Assembly: GCF_011759605.1 (NCBI RefSeq)
Contig: NZ_JAAOYX010000001.1
Location: 1,240,001-1,304,000 of the forward strand
DNA: 64,000 nucleotides
Source of the DNA: Luteibacter sp. SG786
GTDB taxonomy: Bacteria > Pseudomonadota > Gammaproteobacteria > Xanthomonadales > Rhodanobacteraceae
Direction of reading: 5' to 3'
The position numbers and the translations under genes are program-made. Of this stretch, positions 32,371 to 40,646 are shown piece by piece. The notes under the pieces were generated by a model, which saw only the letters and a program-made list of their open reading frames with translations, made no database searches and was not told the DNA's origin. Numbering within the stretch: position 1 is the first letter of the stretch; every line of letters begins with the position of its first letter.

Positions 32371-35244
32371 GTGCAGCTGAAGAAATTGGTTGTGGCAATG
32401 GGTGTTGCGTGGATGGTGGGGTACGGGGCACCGGGCGTTGCGCAGACGGCGCCGGATGCACCGGCTTCGGGAACACAGTCCAGCACGCCGCCTAAAGGGG
32501 CCACGCCGGCCAAGCCGGGCGCCACCGATAAAGACGAAAAGAAGGTAACGGAGCTCGGCGCGGTGGCAGTCACGGGCCAGCTGGCGGCGCTCCAGCGCGC
32601 GCAGGCGATCAAGCAGGATTCCGTCAACGTCGTCGATTCCATCTCTGCCGAGGAGACCGGCAAGTTCCCCGATCCGAACGTAGCCGACGCGCTCCAGCGC
32701 GTGCCGGGCGTGTCGGTGAACCGCAGTGGCGGCGAGTCCAGCCAGATCGCCGTGCGCGGCTTTGGCCCCGAATTCGTGGCGGTCACGATCAACGGCCGGC
32801 CCATGGCGACCGCCTCCGGCTCGCGTGCCTTCAACTTCGACGTGCTCCCATCGGAAATCATCAGCGTCGCGCAGGTCAACAAGACATCGTCGGCCGATAT
32901 TACCGAGGTGGACATCGGCGGCGTAGTGGACATTCAGACGGCGCGCCCGCTGGACTTCAGCGGCTACCACGGCGCGTGGAGCGCGGCGGGCGTCAACAGC
33001 AACCTGACCGGCGACTGGAAAGGCAAGACCACGCCGAAGGCCTCGGGCCTGTTCGGCTGGACGAATTCGGATCACACCTTCGGCTTCATGGGCTCCGCCT
33101 GGTATTACAAGCGCAAGGACACCCAGCTCAATACCCAGGCCAACTCCTGGTATGCCGACCAGAACATCTCGCAGCTTTCCAACCTCAGCAATCCGAACTA
33201 CACGAACGTCGCGGTGCCGGAAACCCTGGCGAGCAACGTGCTGGACGAGACGCGCGTCCGCAAGGGTGTCAGCGGCGCCATCGACTGGAAGCCGATCGAC
33301 CGCCTGACGGTACAGTTCGACACGTTGTATTCGAGCTACAAGGTCGACCCGTTCATCCATTATTTCGGCGAGTACGGCAACACCGGCGACATCCAGTCGC
33401 TGACGACCGACCCGAACGGCACGGTGCTCAACTTTGTGCGCAATGGCTCGGGTCCGAACGTCATGGCGAACGACTATGTGATGTCGTATACGCCCAGCTA
33501 CGAGAAGAGCTACCAGAACGGCCTGAACCTCGGCTTCGACATCGACCAGTCGACCAAGCTGAGTCTCGACGTGTCCAGCTCGAAGGCCTGGAACAAGGAG
33601 AGCCCCAACGGCTACTTCCTGGTGGTGGGTGCGAAGAACTTCGGTACCAATCCCACCTGGACCAATGGTGGCGACAGCCAGCCGCCCAGCTACTCGAATA
33701 TCCTGTCGCCCACCGATACCAATACGCTCAGGGCTCACTGTTGCAATGCCGGTTCCGGCAACAACGTGACCAACAAGATCGACAACTACCAGATCAAGCT
33801 GGACAAGGCCTTCAACGACGGGGTGCTCTCGCGGTTGGTGGCCGGCGTGCAGTACACGAAAGAGTGGGTGAAGTCGGTAAGCTGGGGCACGCCGAACAGC
33901 ATCCTCTGCAATGCCTACTGCGGCTACTCGGTCGACGTGCCGGCGGACGCCATCGGCGCGTACATCTATAAGGCGCCGCCGAAGATCCACGGCGTTTCCT
34001 CGCCGGGTATGCCCTCGGAATTTATCCAGTACGATCCGCGCGCATACCTGAGCTGGCTGGCGTCGCCCGCGGCATACAACCAACTGACGCCCGAGAAGCG
34101 CGATGCGCTCCTGGCGGGCCTCGCGGCCAACGGGGGTACCTTTGACGCGATACCGAACCCGGGTAGCTACAACAACGTCGCGGAGAAGGAAAAATCGGTC
34201 TTCGCGAAGGCGGTGTTCGAAGGCACGATGTGGGACAAGCCCTGGGCCCTCGACGTGGGTGCGCGGTACCTGCACGTGGCCTCGACGTCCACGGCAGTCA
34301 ACCAGCCGCCGATCGCTTATCGCATCGACCCGAACGACACCAGCAATGGCCAGGTGACCTACGGCCCGCTGGAGCCGCAGTCCGCCGATGGCGGTTACCA
34401 CAAGTGGCTGCCGTCGCTGAACTTCAAGTGGAACCTGCTGGATAACCTGGTCTACCGGTTCTCGTGGTCCAAGACCCTGACGCCGCCGGCGCTGAGCAAC
34501 CTGTACTACAACACGAGCTTCGGCACCCGCCCGAATTCGCTCACCATTTCCCGGGGTAATCCGCAGCTTCAGCCGTACAGCTCACGCAATTACGACATGG
34601 GCCTGGAGTGGTACATCGATGACGCCAGCTATGTCGCGCTGGAAGGGTTCTACAAGAAGGTCAGCAACTTCAGCACCCTGGTGAGCACCCCGGTGCCGTT
34701 CCTCACCAACGAGAACACGGGCCAGCCGTTCATCTGGTCGCTGACCCAGCCCATCAACCTGAACTCGTCGAACATCTATGGCGCGGAAGCCACGGTGAAC
34801 TACCAGTTCAAGAACCTGCTGCCGGACCCGTTCGACGGCCTGGGCGTGGCGTTGAACTACACCCGGGTGAAGAGCAGCACGAACCTGAGTCCGGGTCTCA
34901 TTGCGGCGTCGGGCAAGTTCGCGGTGCCGGGCATCGGCGATTCCGCCAACGCCAGCGTCTACTACGAGAAGGGTCCGGTGCAGGTGCGTGTTGCGTACAA
35001 CTGGCGCGGCAAGTATCTGGAAAGCCTCTCGTACGGTGCGGGTGCCCAGCCGGCCACGCGTAGCGACTACGGCCAGGTGGACCTGAGCGCCAGCTACGCG
35101 CTGGACAAGCACTTGTCGATCTTCGTGTCGGGTACCAACCTGACCCACGAACACCTGTACGACTACTCCGTGTACCGCAACCGCTTCCTCTACGCCGAAG
35201 CGGACGGCACGGTCTATACCGTGGGCCTGCGGGGGACGTTCTGA
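32371..35244 (+). CDS. TonB-dependent outer-membrane receptor
   Basis: This 957-residue protein has a signal peptide (residues 1-24, ending GVAQ), a proline/lysine-rich spacer, and the plug domain from about residue 85 (EETGKFPDPNVADALQRVPGVSV, IAVRGFGPEFVAVTINGRP). A 22-strand barrel follows and ends in VGLRGTF, the outer-membrane Phe signal. The type is the Xanthomonas/Caulobacter TonB receptor group used for sugar-oligomer uptake. A GTG start at 32371 with GGGGAG upstream places the signal peptide exactly; the longer frame upstream has no support. With the neighbouring GH95 and GH27 genes it forms a glycan-uptake locus. Confidence 0.94.
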   Translation: MQLKKLVVAMGVAWMVGYGAPGVAQTAPDAPASGTQSSTPPKGATPAKPGATDKDEKKVTELGAVAVTGQLAALQRAQAIKQDSVNVVDSISAEETGKFPDPNVADALQRVPGVSVNRSGGESSQIAVRGFGPEFVAVTINGRPMATASGSRAFNFDVLPSEIISVAQVNKTSSADITEVDIGGVVDIQTARPLDFSGYHGAWSAAGVNSNLTGDWKGKTTPKASGLFGWTNSDHTFGFMGSAWYYKRKDTQLNTQANSWYADQNISQLSNLSNPNYTNVAVPETLASNVLDETRVRKGVSGAIDWKPIDRLTVQFDTLYSSYKVDPFIHYFGEYGNTGDIQSLTTDPNGTVLNFVRNGSGPNVMANDYVMSYTPSYEKSYQNGLNLGFDIDQSTKLSLDVSSSKAWNKESPNGYFLVVGAKNFGTNPTWTNGGDSQPPSYSNILSPTDTNTLRAHCCNAGSGNNVTNKIDNYQIKLDKAFNDGVLSRLVAGVQYTKEWVKSVSWGTPNSILCNAYCGYSVDVPADAIGAYIYKAPPKIHGVSSPGMPSEFIQYDPRAYLSWLASPAAYNQLTPEKRDALLAGLAANGGTFDAIPNPGSYNNVAEKEKSVFAKAVFEGTMWDKPWALDVGARYLHVASTSTAVNQPPIAYRIDPNDTSNGQVTYGPLEPQSADGGYHKWLPSLNFKWNLLDNLVYRFSWSKTLTPPALSNLYYNTSFGTRPNSLTISRGNPQLQPYSSRNYDMGLEWYIDDASYVALEGFYKKVSNFSTLVSTPVPFLTNENTGQPFIWSLTQPINLNSSNIYGAEATVNYQFKNLLPDPFDGLGVALNYTRVKSSTNLSPGLIAASGKFAVPGIGDSANASVYYEKGPVQVRVAYNWRGKYLESLSYGAGAQPATRSDYGQVDLSASYALDKHLSIFVSGTNLTHEHLYDYSVYRNRFLYAEADGTVYTVGLRGTF

Positions 35245-35297
35245 TGACGGCAGCTGCCAAGAAACGTCTTTCTGTCCCGACGATGCGAGGTCGAACG

Positions 35298-36503
35298 ATG
35301 AGCGATACGCTGGCGAGCATCCTGCGAGGTGCGGCACTGTGCGGTGCGATGTGTGTGGCAGGCGTCCTCGCCGCGCCGGCACAGGCGGCCGAAACCCCAG
35401 CGGCGGCGCTGCCGCAGATGGGCTTCAACAACTGGAATTCCACGCATTGCCGTGCCGAGTTCGACGAAGCGATGATCCGTGGCATCGCCGACAAGTTCAT
35501 CAGCCTCGGCCTGCGTGACGCCGGCTACCAGTACGTGAACATCGACGATTGCTGGGCCAACTGGCAGCGCGACAAGGACGGGCGCCTTCAGCCGAACCCG
35601 AAGCGCTTCCCCAGCGGCATCGCGGCGCTCGCCGACTATATCCACGAGCGCGGCCTGAAATTCGGCCTGTATTCCAGCGCCGGTACCTCCACGTGCGAGC
35701 CGCTGCAGGAGAATCGCGGCTTCCCGGGTGGCCTTGGCCACGAGAAAGAGGATGCGAAAACCTTCGCGTCGTGGAAGGTGGATTACCTCAAGTACGACAA
35801 CTGCAACAACCAGAAGATCGACGCCAAGAAGCGTTACACGGCCATGGCCGAGGCGTTGCGCAACAGCGGGCGGCAGATCTTCTTCAGCATGTGCGAGTGG
35901 GGCGAGAACAAGCCGTGGCTCTGGGCCGGCAAGGACCCGGTCGATGCGGGCTCCTGGCGTACCACCGGCGACATCAGCGACAACTACGCGTCGATGCTGA
36001 AGATCTTCAAGGAGAACGTGGTTCTCGACAAATACGCGAGCCTTGGCCACTGGAACGACCCTGACATGCTCGAGGTCGGCAACGGCGGCATGACCGATGT
36101 CGAGTACCGCAGCCACTTCAGCCTCTGGTCCATCATGGCCGCGCCGTTGCTTATCGGTACCGACTTGCGCACGATCAAGCCGGACGCGCTGAAGATCCTG
36201 CTCAACAAGGACGTAATCGCCATCGATCAGGATCCGCTGGGCGTGCAGGGCAAGCAGGTGAGGGATGCCGATGGCATCCACGTCATCGTGAAGCCGCTGA
36301 AGGACGGCGGTCGCGCGGTGGCCGTGTTCAACGAAGGCGACAAGGCGAAAGCCGTGACGGTAACCCCTGCGGAAATCGGCCTGAAGGCAGGCGGCAGCTA
36401 CACCATGCGCGACCTGTGGGCCCACACCGATGCGAAGGGCGACGGCTCGATCAAGACCACGCTGGAACCGCACGCCACGGTGATGTACCGCATAAGTCAG
36501 TGA
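35298..36503 (+). CDS. GH27 alpha-galactosidase, exported
   Basis: This 401-residue enzyme has a signal peptide (cleavage near AQAA, residue 30) and a TIM barrel of clan GH-D. Landmarks are MGFNNWNS at 41-48, NIDDCW at 81-86, the nucleophile Asp167 in KYDNC, probable acid/base Asp225 in TTGDIS, and GHWNDPDML. A beta-sandwich C-domain follows. It removes terminal alpha-galactose from oligosaccharides. ATG 35298 has GAGG 7 bases before it. It lies just behind the TonB receptor, probably co-transcribed, and would act on the imported or surface-bound glycan. Confidence 0.94.
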   Translation: MSDTLASILRGAALCGAMCVAGVLAAPAQAAETPAAALPQMGFNNWNSTHCRAEFDEAMIRGIADKFISLGLRDAGYQYVNIDDCWANWQRDKDGRLQPNPKRFPSGIAALADYIHERGLKFGLYSSAGTSTCEPLQENRGFPGGLGHEKEDAKTFASWKVDYLKYDNCNNQKIDAKKRYTAMAEALRNSGRQIFFSMCEWGENKPWLWAGKDPVDAGSWRTTGDISDNYASMLKIFKENVVLDKYASLGHWNDPDMLEVGNGGMTDVEYRSHFSLWSIMAAPLLIGTDLRTIKPDALKILLNKDVIAIDQDPLGVQGKQVRDADGIHVIVKPLKDGGRAVAVFNEGDKAKAVTVTPAEIGLKAGGSYTMRDLWAHTDAKGDGSIKTTLEPHATVMYRISQ

Positions 36504-36513
36504 TTGCGCCGCT

Positions 36514-36641
36514 GTAGGAGCGCGCCTTGCGCGTTTATGCCCGCGTCGGGTACGACATGTTTTCTCGCACCGTTCCCCGGTCTGGCGCGCCAGCTCCCGG
36601 GTGCGGCCACAAAACATGTCGCGCGCAGGGCGCGCTCCTAC
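36514..36641. repeat. REP-like inverted repeat pair
   Basis: GTAGGAGCGCGCCTTGCGCG (36514-36533) is mirrored by CGCGCAGGGCGCGCTCCTAC (36622-36641), and an inner ACATGTTTT/AAAACATGT pair (36555-36563, 36611-36619) extends the fold. Such paired GTAGGAGC elements are typical intergenic REPs of pseudomonads and xanthomonads. It sits between convergent genes and may act as a terminator; it overlaps the last codon of the CPBP gene. Confidence 0.8.
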
Positions 36642-37429
36642 GTGTCGGGGCGGGCCGTGCGACGCCAGACCACCCATGCGGCGCCGGCCACCAGCAGGTT
36701 CAGCACCATCATGCCGAGCCATATCGCGGGTTGCGACGCTGTGGCGACATCGGCGTGGAAAACGGGCTTCCAGAGCGACCCGGAACTCGTGCGCAGCAGT
36801 GCGTCCTGTCCCAGGTTGTTCGCGATGTGAAATGCGGCCACAAAAGGCAGGCTGCGGGTCGCCAGCATGAGGCAGCCGTACATCACGCTGGACGATCCCA
36901 CCACGAGAAGGCCGGCCAGCCATGGCACGCCCCCGGCCACGTGCACACCGACGAAGACGGCGGTGGGTACGAACAGCGCCGCAAGCGGCCCGGACACGTT
37001 GAGCAGGCGGTCCATCCCGTAGGTGCGATATCCCACCTCCTCGGCAATGCCCATGCCGAAACTCGCCCCGGTACCCAGGGCGAACGCGGTCCAGCCGAAC
37101 GCCTCGTTGGCGGCCCAGTGGAATGGGACGACGAGGAAAACCGGTATCGACCAGGCCGCGGCCAGAGCCAGGCCGGCCACAAGGCCCGCCCATCCGTATC
37201 GCCACGCGTGCCGGCCCACGCCGTAGCGTCGCCACCCCAGCCCGGCCCGCCGGAGGTAGACCCAGGTCAAGGCCACCACCAGGCACATCACGATCAGACA
37301 CTTCGCGAACCAGGCCACCGAGGGCCCGAGCCTTGCAGGCACGACCAGCGCCGCGATGAAGGTGCCGCCAAAGGCCATGACGGCGACAAGCACGAAATAC
37401 CCGGCGATATGGGTCAGTGGTCGTGCCAT
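36638..37429 (-). CDS. CPBP-family intramembrane metalloprotease
   Basis: This 263-residue inner-membrane protein has about seven or eight helices and the three CPBP (CAAX-prenyl-protease-like) motifs: EEVGYRTY with the Glu pair, FVGVHV with a His, and a final HIANN. The Glu and His residues bind the metal. Bacterial members act in peptide maturation, bacteriocin immunity or unknown proteolysis. No substrate gene is adjacent. It is flanked by two REP-like repeats and transcribed alone. Confidence 0.85.
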   Translation of the reverse strand: MARPLTHIAGYFVLVAVMAFGGTFIAALVVPARLGPSVAWFAKCLIVMCLVVALTWVYLRRAGLGWRRYGVGRHAWRYGWAGLVAGLALAAAWSIPVFLVVPFHWAANEAFGWTAFALGTGASFGMGIAEEVGYRTYGMDRLLNVSGPLAALFVPTAVFVGVHVAGGVPWLAGLLVVGSSSVMYGCLMLATRSLPFVAAFHIANNLGQDALLRTSSGSLWKPVFHADVATASQPAIWLGMMVLNLLVAGAAWVVWRRTARPDT

Positions 37430-37495
37430 GCGTCGCTCCCTCCGGCTGCGTAGGCTGTCGCTCGAGTCTACCGAACTGGGCCTTCGTAAACCCCC

Positions 37496-37578
37496 TGTGG
37501 GAGCCGGCTATGCCGGCGATCCCGCGGCAGCGGGCAACCTTGCGGCACGCCCCCATCGCCGCTGAAGCGGCTCCCACA
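37496..37578. repeat. Second REP-like inverted repeat
   Basis: TGTGGGAGCCGGCTATGCCGG at the left and CGCTGAAGCGGCTCCCACA at the right pair as a long hairpin with a GC-rich centre. This is the Pseudomonas/Xanthomonas GTGGGAGC REP type and differs from the element at 36514. A further lone TGCTCCCACA copy lies at about 37,640. Confidence 0.75.
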
Positions 37579-37691
37579 CAACGCTCGCATGCATGTGGCG
37601 AAACGTCTGTGCTTGAGGAGGGCTTACGAAGAGGCAGTTGCTCCCACATAAACACCAGCAAAAAACAGTTTTTTCGCGGGATAATCCGCGC

Positions 37692-38360
37692 ATGAACGCG
37701 TCATTCCCCGTTGGCCATATCCTCGTCGGTGCGGTGCGCCCGTTGGGCGACTCCGGCAAGCCCAGCGCCATCCATAAGGCACCCGTGGATCGTCCCGTGC
37801 GGGCCACGCGCATCGGCTTCGACGCCGACAGCCAGGCCGACCTCAAGCACCATGGCGGACTGGAGCAGGCTATCCATCACTACCCGTTCGACCACTACGA
37901 TGGGTGGCGCGACGAGATCGGGCCGGTGCCGGTGCTGGAGAAGCCGGGTGCCTTCGGCGAAAACCTCTCGACGCTCGGATTGACGGAAGGGCAGGTGGCG
38001 GTCGGCGACGTGTTCCGGCTTGGCGGGGCCACGCTGCAGGTAAGCCAGGGCCGCCAGCCGTGCTGGAAGCTCAATGTCCGCTTCGGCGTCGACGACATGG
38101 CGTCGCGCGTGCAGGTGTCCGGCCGCTCGGGCTGGTATTACCGCGTGCTGGAGGAGGGCGACGTGCCGCCGGACGCCGTTTTGGAGCGCGTCGACCGCGT
38201 GACGCCGGAGTGGACTGTCGAGCGGGTATGGCGTGCGCTTTATGTGGATCGCCACGACATCGATTCGCTTGCCGTGCTCGCTGGCCTGCCCACGCTATCG
38301 GACGGCTGGCGACGGCTCGCTCGGCGACGAACAGAAACCATGGCTTCGAAAGAGCCTTGA
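37692..38360 (+). CDS. MOSC-domain protein, YiiM-type
   Basis: This 222-residue protein has a MOSC domain with the landmarks DLKHHGGLEQAIHHYP (residues 52-67), EKPGAFGENLS, a VGDVFRLGGATLQVSQGRQPCWKL segment whose Cys is the sulfur/molybdenum ligand position, and a C-terminal domain after GRSGWYYRVL. YiiM-type proteins use the molybdenum cofactor to reduce N-hydroxylated bases such as 6-hydroxylaminopurine. The ATG at 37692 opens the domain. It stands alone between a REP element and the YcgG-type pair. Confidence 0.87.
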   Translation: MNASFPVGHILVGAVRPLGDSGKPSAIHKAPVDRPVRATRIGFDADSQADLKHHGGLEQAIHHYPFDHYDGWRDEIGPVPVLEKPGAFGENLSTLGLTEGQVAVGDVFRLGGATLQVSQGRQPCWKLNVRFGVDDMASRVQVSGRSGWYYRVLEEGDVPPDAVLERVDRVTPEWTVERVWRALYVDRHDIDSLAVLAGLPTLSDGWRRLARRRTETMASKEP

Positions 38361-38513
38361 CGCGCATACAAAACATGGGCGTGCACGGCCCATAGTCTGA
38401 ACCTGCGCCCAATCCTTTCTGAGCAGGCATTCACGGAGGTCAATTCGGCCTTCAACTTGCTTGCCGGGGCGATTCACACCCATCGCGCCAACGTGTCGTC
38501 GAAAGGAGACGAC

Positions 38514-39197
38514 ATGAACCCCGATAAAGAAAAGAAGTTGCTGCGCGAGTTTGACGAACACATGGCCAGTCCCTGGTTTCCCTGTTTCGCTGGGCAAACG
38601 GCCCAGCAGCGAGGCCATGTGACCCACCTGTTCGCCGGTGCCATGGGCTGCCCCGCCGACGACGCGAAGGTTGCGGCGGGTATCGCAGCCTTCGCCAACC
38701 GCGAAAAGCCGGAGCATGTCTTCGACAGCCTGGTGGTGCATTACGCGGATTCCACGACCATGTCGGAGCAACTGTTCGAGCGACTGCTCTTCGCTCGCCT
38801 GCAGGGCATTCACGAAGCGGATGCGCGGCATTATTCGTGGGACCCGGCCGTAAGCACCGATCCGGACGATCCGGCCTTCAGCATGAGCGTGGGTGGAAAG
38901 GCCTTCTACGTGGTAGGTCTGCACCCGGGTGCGTCCCGCCGTGCACGTCGGCTTGCCCACCCTGCGCTGGTGTTTAACCTGCACGAGCAATTCGAATTCC
39001 TGCGCCGCGAGGAGCGCTATGCTCGTCTGAAGAATGCCATCGTCGAACGGGATATCGCCTTGAACGGTTCGGCCAATCCCATGCTCGCCGTGCACGGTTC
39101 CGTTTCCGAGGCGCGCCAGTACAGCGGCCGGCACATCCTGGGCGAATGGCATTGCCCGTTCCAGGCAGCGAACGCACATAAGGACAAGGCCGCATGA
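38514..39197 (+). CDS. YqcI/YcgG-family protein (possible heme-dependent N-oxygenase)
   Basis: This 227-residue protein fits the YqcI/YcgG family: WFPCFAGQTA near residue 17, a mid segment SVGGKAFYVVGLHP with His, ASRRARRLAHPALVFNLHEQFE, and LNGSANPMLAVHGS near the end. As I remember, the family includes the heme-dependent arginine N-hydroxylase GntA of guanitoxin biosynthesis. The substrate here is unknown. The ATG at 38514 has AGGAGA 7 bases before it. It overlaps the DUF1989 gene by four bases (ATGA), so they act together. Confidence 0.8.
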   Translation: MNPDKEKKLLREFDEHMASPWFPCFAGQTAQQRGHVTHLFAGAMGCPADDAKVAAGIAAFANREKPEHVFDSLVVHYADSTTMSEQLFERLLFARLQGIHEADARHYSWDPAVSTDPDDPAFSMSVGGKAFYVVGLHPGASRRARRLAHPALVFNLHEQFEFLRREERYARLKNAIVERDIALNGSANPMLAVHGSVSEARQYSGRHILGEWHCPFQAANAHKDKAA

Positions 39198-39778
39198 CCA
39201 CCCGCACCATTCCTCCGCAAAGCGGCACGGCGTTTATGCTCAAGGCGGGCCAGCGCCTCACCGTCATCGATCCGGAAGGGCAGCAGGTCAGCGACCTTGT
39301 CGCGTTCAACGCCGAAGACACCGACGAATGGCTGTCGAGCGGGCGAACGCTCGACTACGCCAGCAAATTTCTCCTCTCTACCGGCGACATCCTGTATTCC
39401 AACCGCAGTTCGCCAATGTTGACGATCGAGCGGGACGACGTCGGGCGACACGACTTCCTGCTCGCCCCCTGCTCGAAGGAAATGTTCGCCAAGCTGTATG
39501 GGCATACGGAACCCCATCGCGGCTGCTTCGGCAATCTGGCCGCCGCGCTCGAGCCTTTCGGCATCGCGCCGGACCGCATCCCCACGGCCTTCAATGTCTT
39601 CATGAACGTGCAGGTGAACGGCACGAACGGCCAGCTCTCGGTGGAGCCGCCACTCAGCAAGGCGGGCGACAGCACCGTCTTCCTGGCGCAGATGGATCTC
39701 GTGGTGGCCCTGACCGCGTGTTCTGCCGGTCAATCCAACAATTTCCGCTTCAAGCCCATCCAGTACCGCGTGGAGTAG
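39194..39778 (+). CDS. DUF1989 / urea-carboxylase-associated family protein
   Basis: This 194-residue protein fits the DUF1989 family: TIPPQSGTAFMLKAGQ at the start, DPEGQQVSDLVAFNA, a glycine/Asn-rich DILYSNRSSPML segment, PHRGCFGNL with a conserved Cys, and NVFMNVQVN. Relatives accompany urea/guanidine carboxylase genes. It shares a four-base overlap with the YcgG-type gene, suggesting work on a guanidine- or hydroxyguanidine-like compound. No carboxylase or transporter is adjacent, so the pathway remains open. Confidence 0.82.
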   Translation: MTTRTIPPQSGTAFMLKAGQRLTVIDPEGQQVSDLVAFNAEDTDEWLSSGRTLDYASKFLLSTGDILYSNRSSPMLTIERDDVGRHDFLLAPCSKEMFAKLYGHTEPHRGCFGNLAAALEPFGIAPDRIPTAFNVFMNVQVNGTNGQLSVEPPLSKAGDSTVFLAQMDLVVALTACSAGQSNNFRFKPIQYRVE

Positions 39779-39843
39779 GGCATCATGGAATGAACGCTGC
39801 GACGATGCAGCATCGTTCTGTATCGCACACACCAGGGCTGGTC

Positions 39844-40590
39844 ATGACGACAACGCTTTGCAGGGGCTGTGGGGATGCCAACGAAGTGGCCAGCCGCATC
39901 ACGATGGCGTTCCAGCCGATCGTGGACGTTGAACATGGCACGATCTTCGCCCACGAGGCCCTGGTGCGAGGAACCGACGGGGCTTCCGCCAGCGACGTGC
40001 TGGCCTCGGTGGCGCACGAGAACCGCTACGCCTTCGACCAGGCATGCCGCATCGTGGCCATTCGGAAGGCCGCCATTCTGGAACCGCCTGGACTGCTCTC
40101 GATCAATTTCCTGCCCAATGCCGTGTACGTGCCGGAGCACTGCCTGCAGGCTACGCTCGCCACCGCGAAGGAGGTGAATTGGCCTCTGAACCGAGTGATC
40201 TTCGAGGTCACCGAGCACGAGGAGGTGGTCGACCACCATCACCTGGTGAGCATCCTTACCGCGTACAAGGCGCACGGGTTTCTCACCGCCATCGACGATT
40301 TCGGCGCGGGTTTCGCAGGCATGAACCTGCTGGCGGACTTCCAGCCGGATCTCGTGAAGCTCGACATCGGGCTCGTCAGGGGCATCGACGGAAATCGGGC
40401 GCGGCAGGTCATCGTCCGCCACATGGTGGATCTTTGCGCGCAGCTCGGCGTTCGCCCTCTCGCGGAAGGGGTGGAAACCATGGATGAGTACCGGGCCTTG
40501 CGAGACCTCGGCATCGGGCTCCAGCAGGGATTCCTTTTCGCCAGGCCGGCACTCGAGTCGGTGCCTGCCATCACGTGGCCCGCTTCGTAA
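39844..40590 (+). CDS. Stand-alone EAL-domain cyclic-di-GMP phosphodiesterase
   Basis: This 248-residue protein is essentially one EAL domain. Active-site residues appear complete: EALVRG (residues about 40-45), the Asn in INFLPNAVY, Glu in FEVTEHE, AIDDFGAG, VKLD, AEGVET and LQQGFLF with Gln. It should hydrolyse c-di-GMP and favour motility over biofilm. A CRGCG cysteine pair near the N-terminus (residues 6-9) may bind metal or be redox-sensitive. In-frame ATGs at 39790 and 39805 would add up to 18 residues. Confidence 0.88.
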   Translation: MTTTLCRGCGDANEVASRITMAFQPIVDVEHGTIFAHEALVRGTDGASASDVLASVAHENRYAFDQACRIVAIRKAAILEPPGLLSINFLPNAVYVPEHCLQATLATAKEVNWPLNRVIFEVTEHEEVVDHHHLVSILTAYKAHGFLTAIDDFGAGFAGMNLLADFQPDLVKLDIGLVRGIDGNRARQVIVRHMVDLCAQLGVRPLAEGVETMDEYRALRDLGIGLQQGFLFARPALESVPAITWPAS

Positions 40591-40646
40591 GGCATCGCCG
40601 GTCACGTTTCGCGGGGCCTTGACCCGGTCCCGGCAATCATCCGGGC

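Noticed and set aside
32239-34401. 720-codon minus-strand open frame opposite the TonB receptor
   Set aside because: The plus strand encodes an unmistakable plug and barrel; the antisense protein has no motif or ribosome site.
35214-37661. 815-codon minus-strand open frame over the GH27 and CPBP genes
   Set aside because: It crosses the alpha-galactosidase antisense, the REP region and the CPBP gene in another frame; none of its parts looks like protein.
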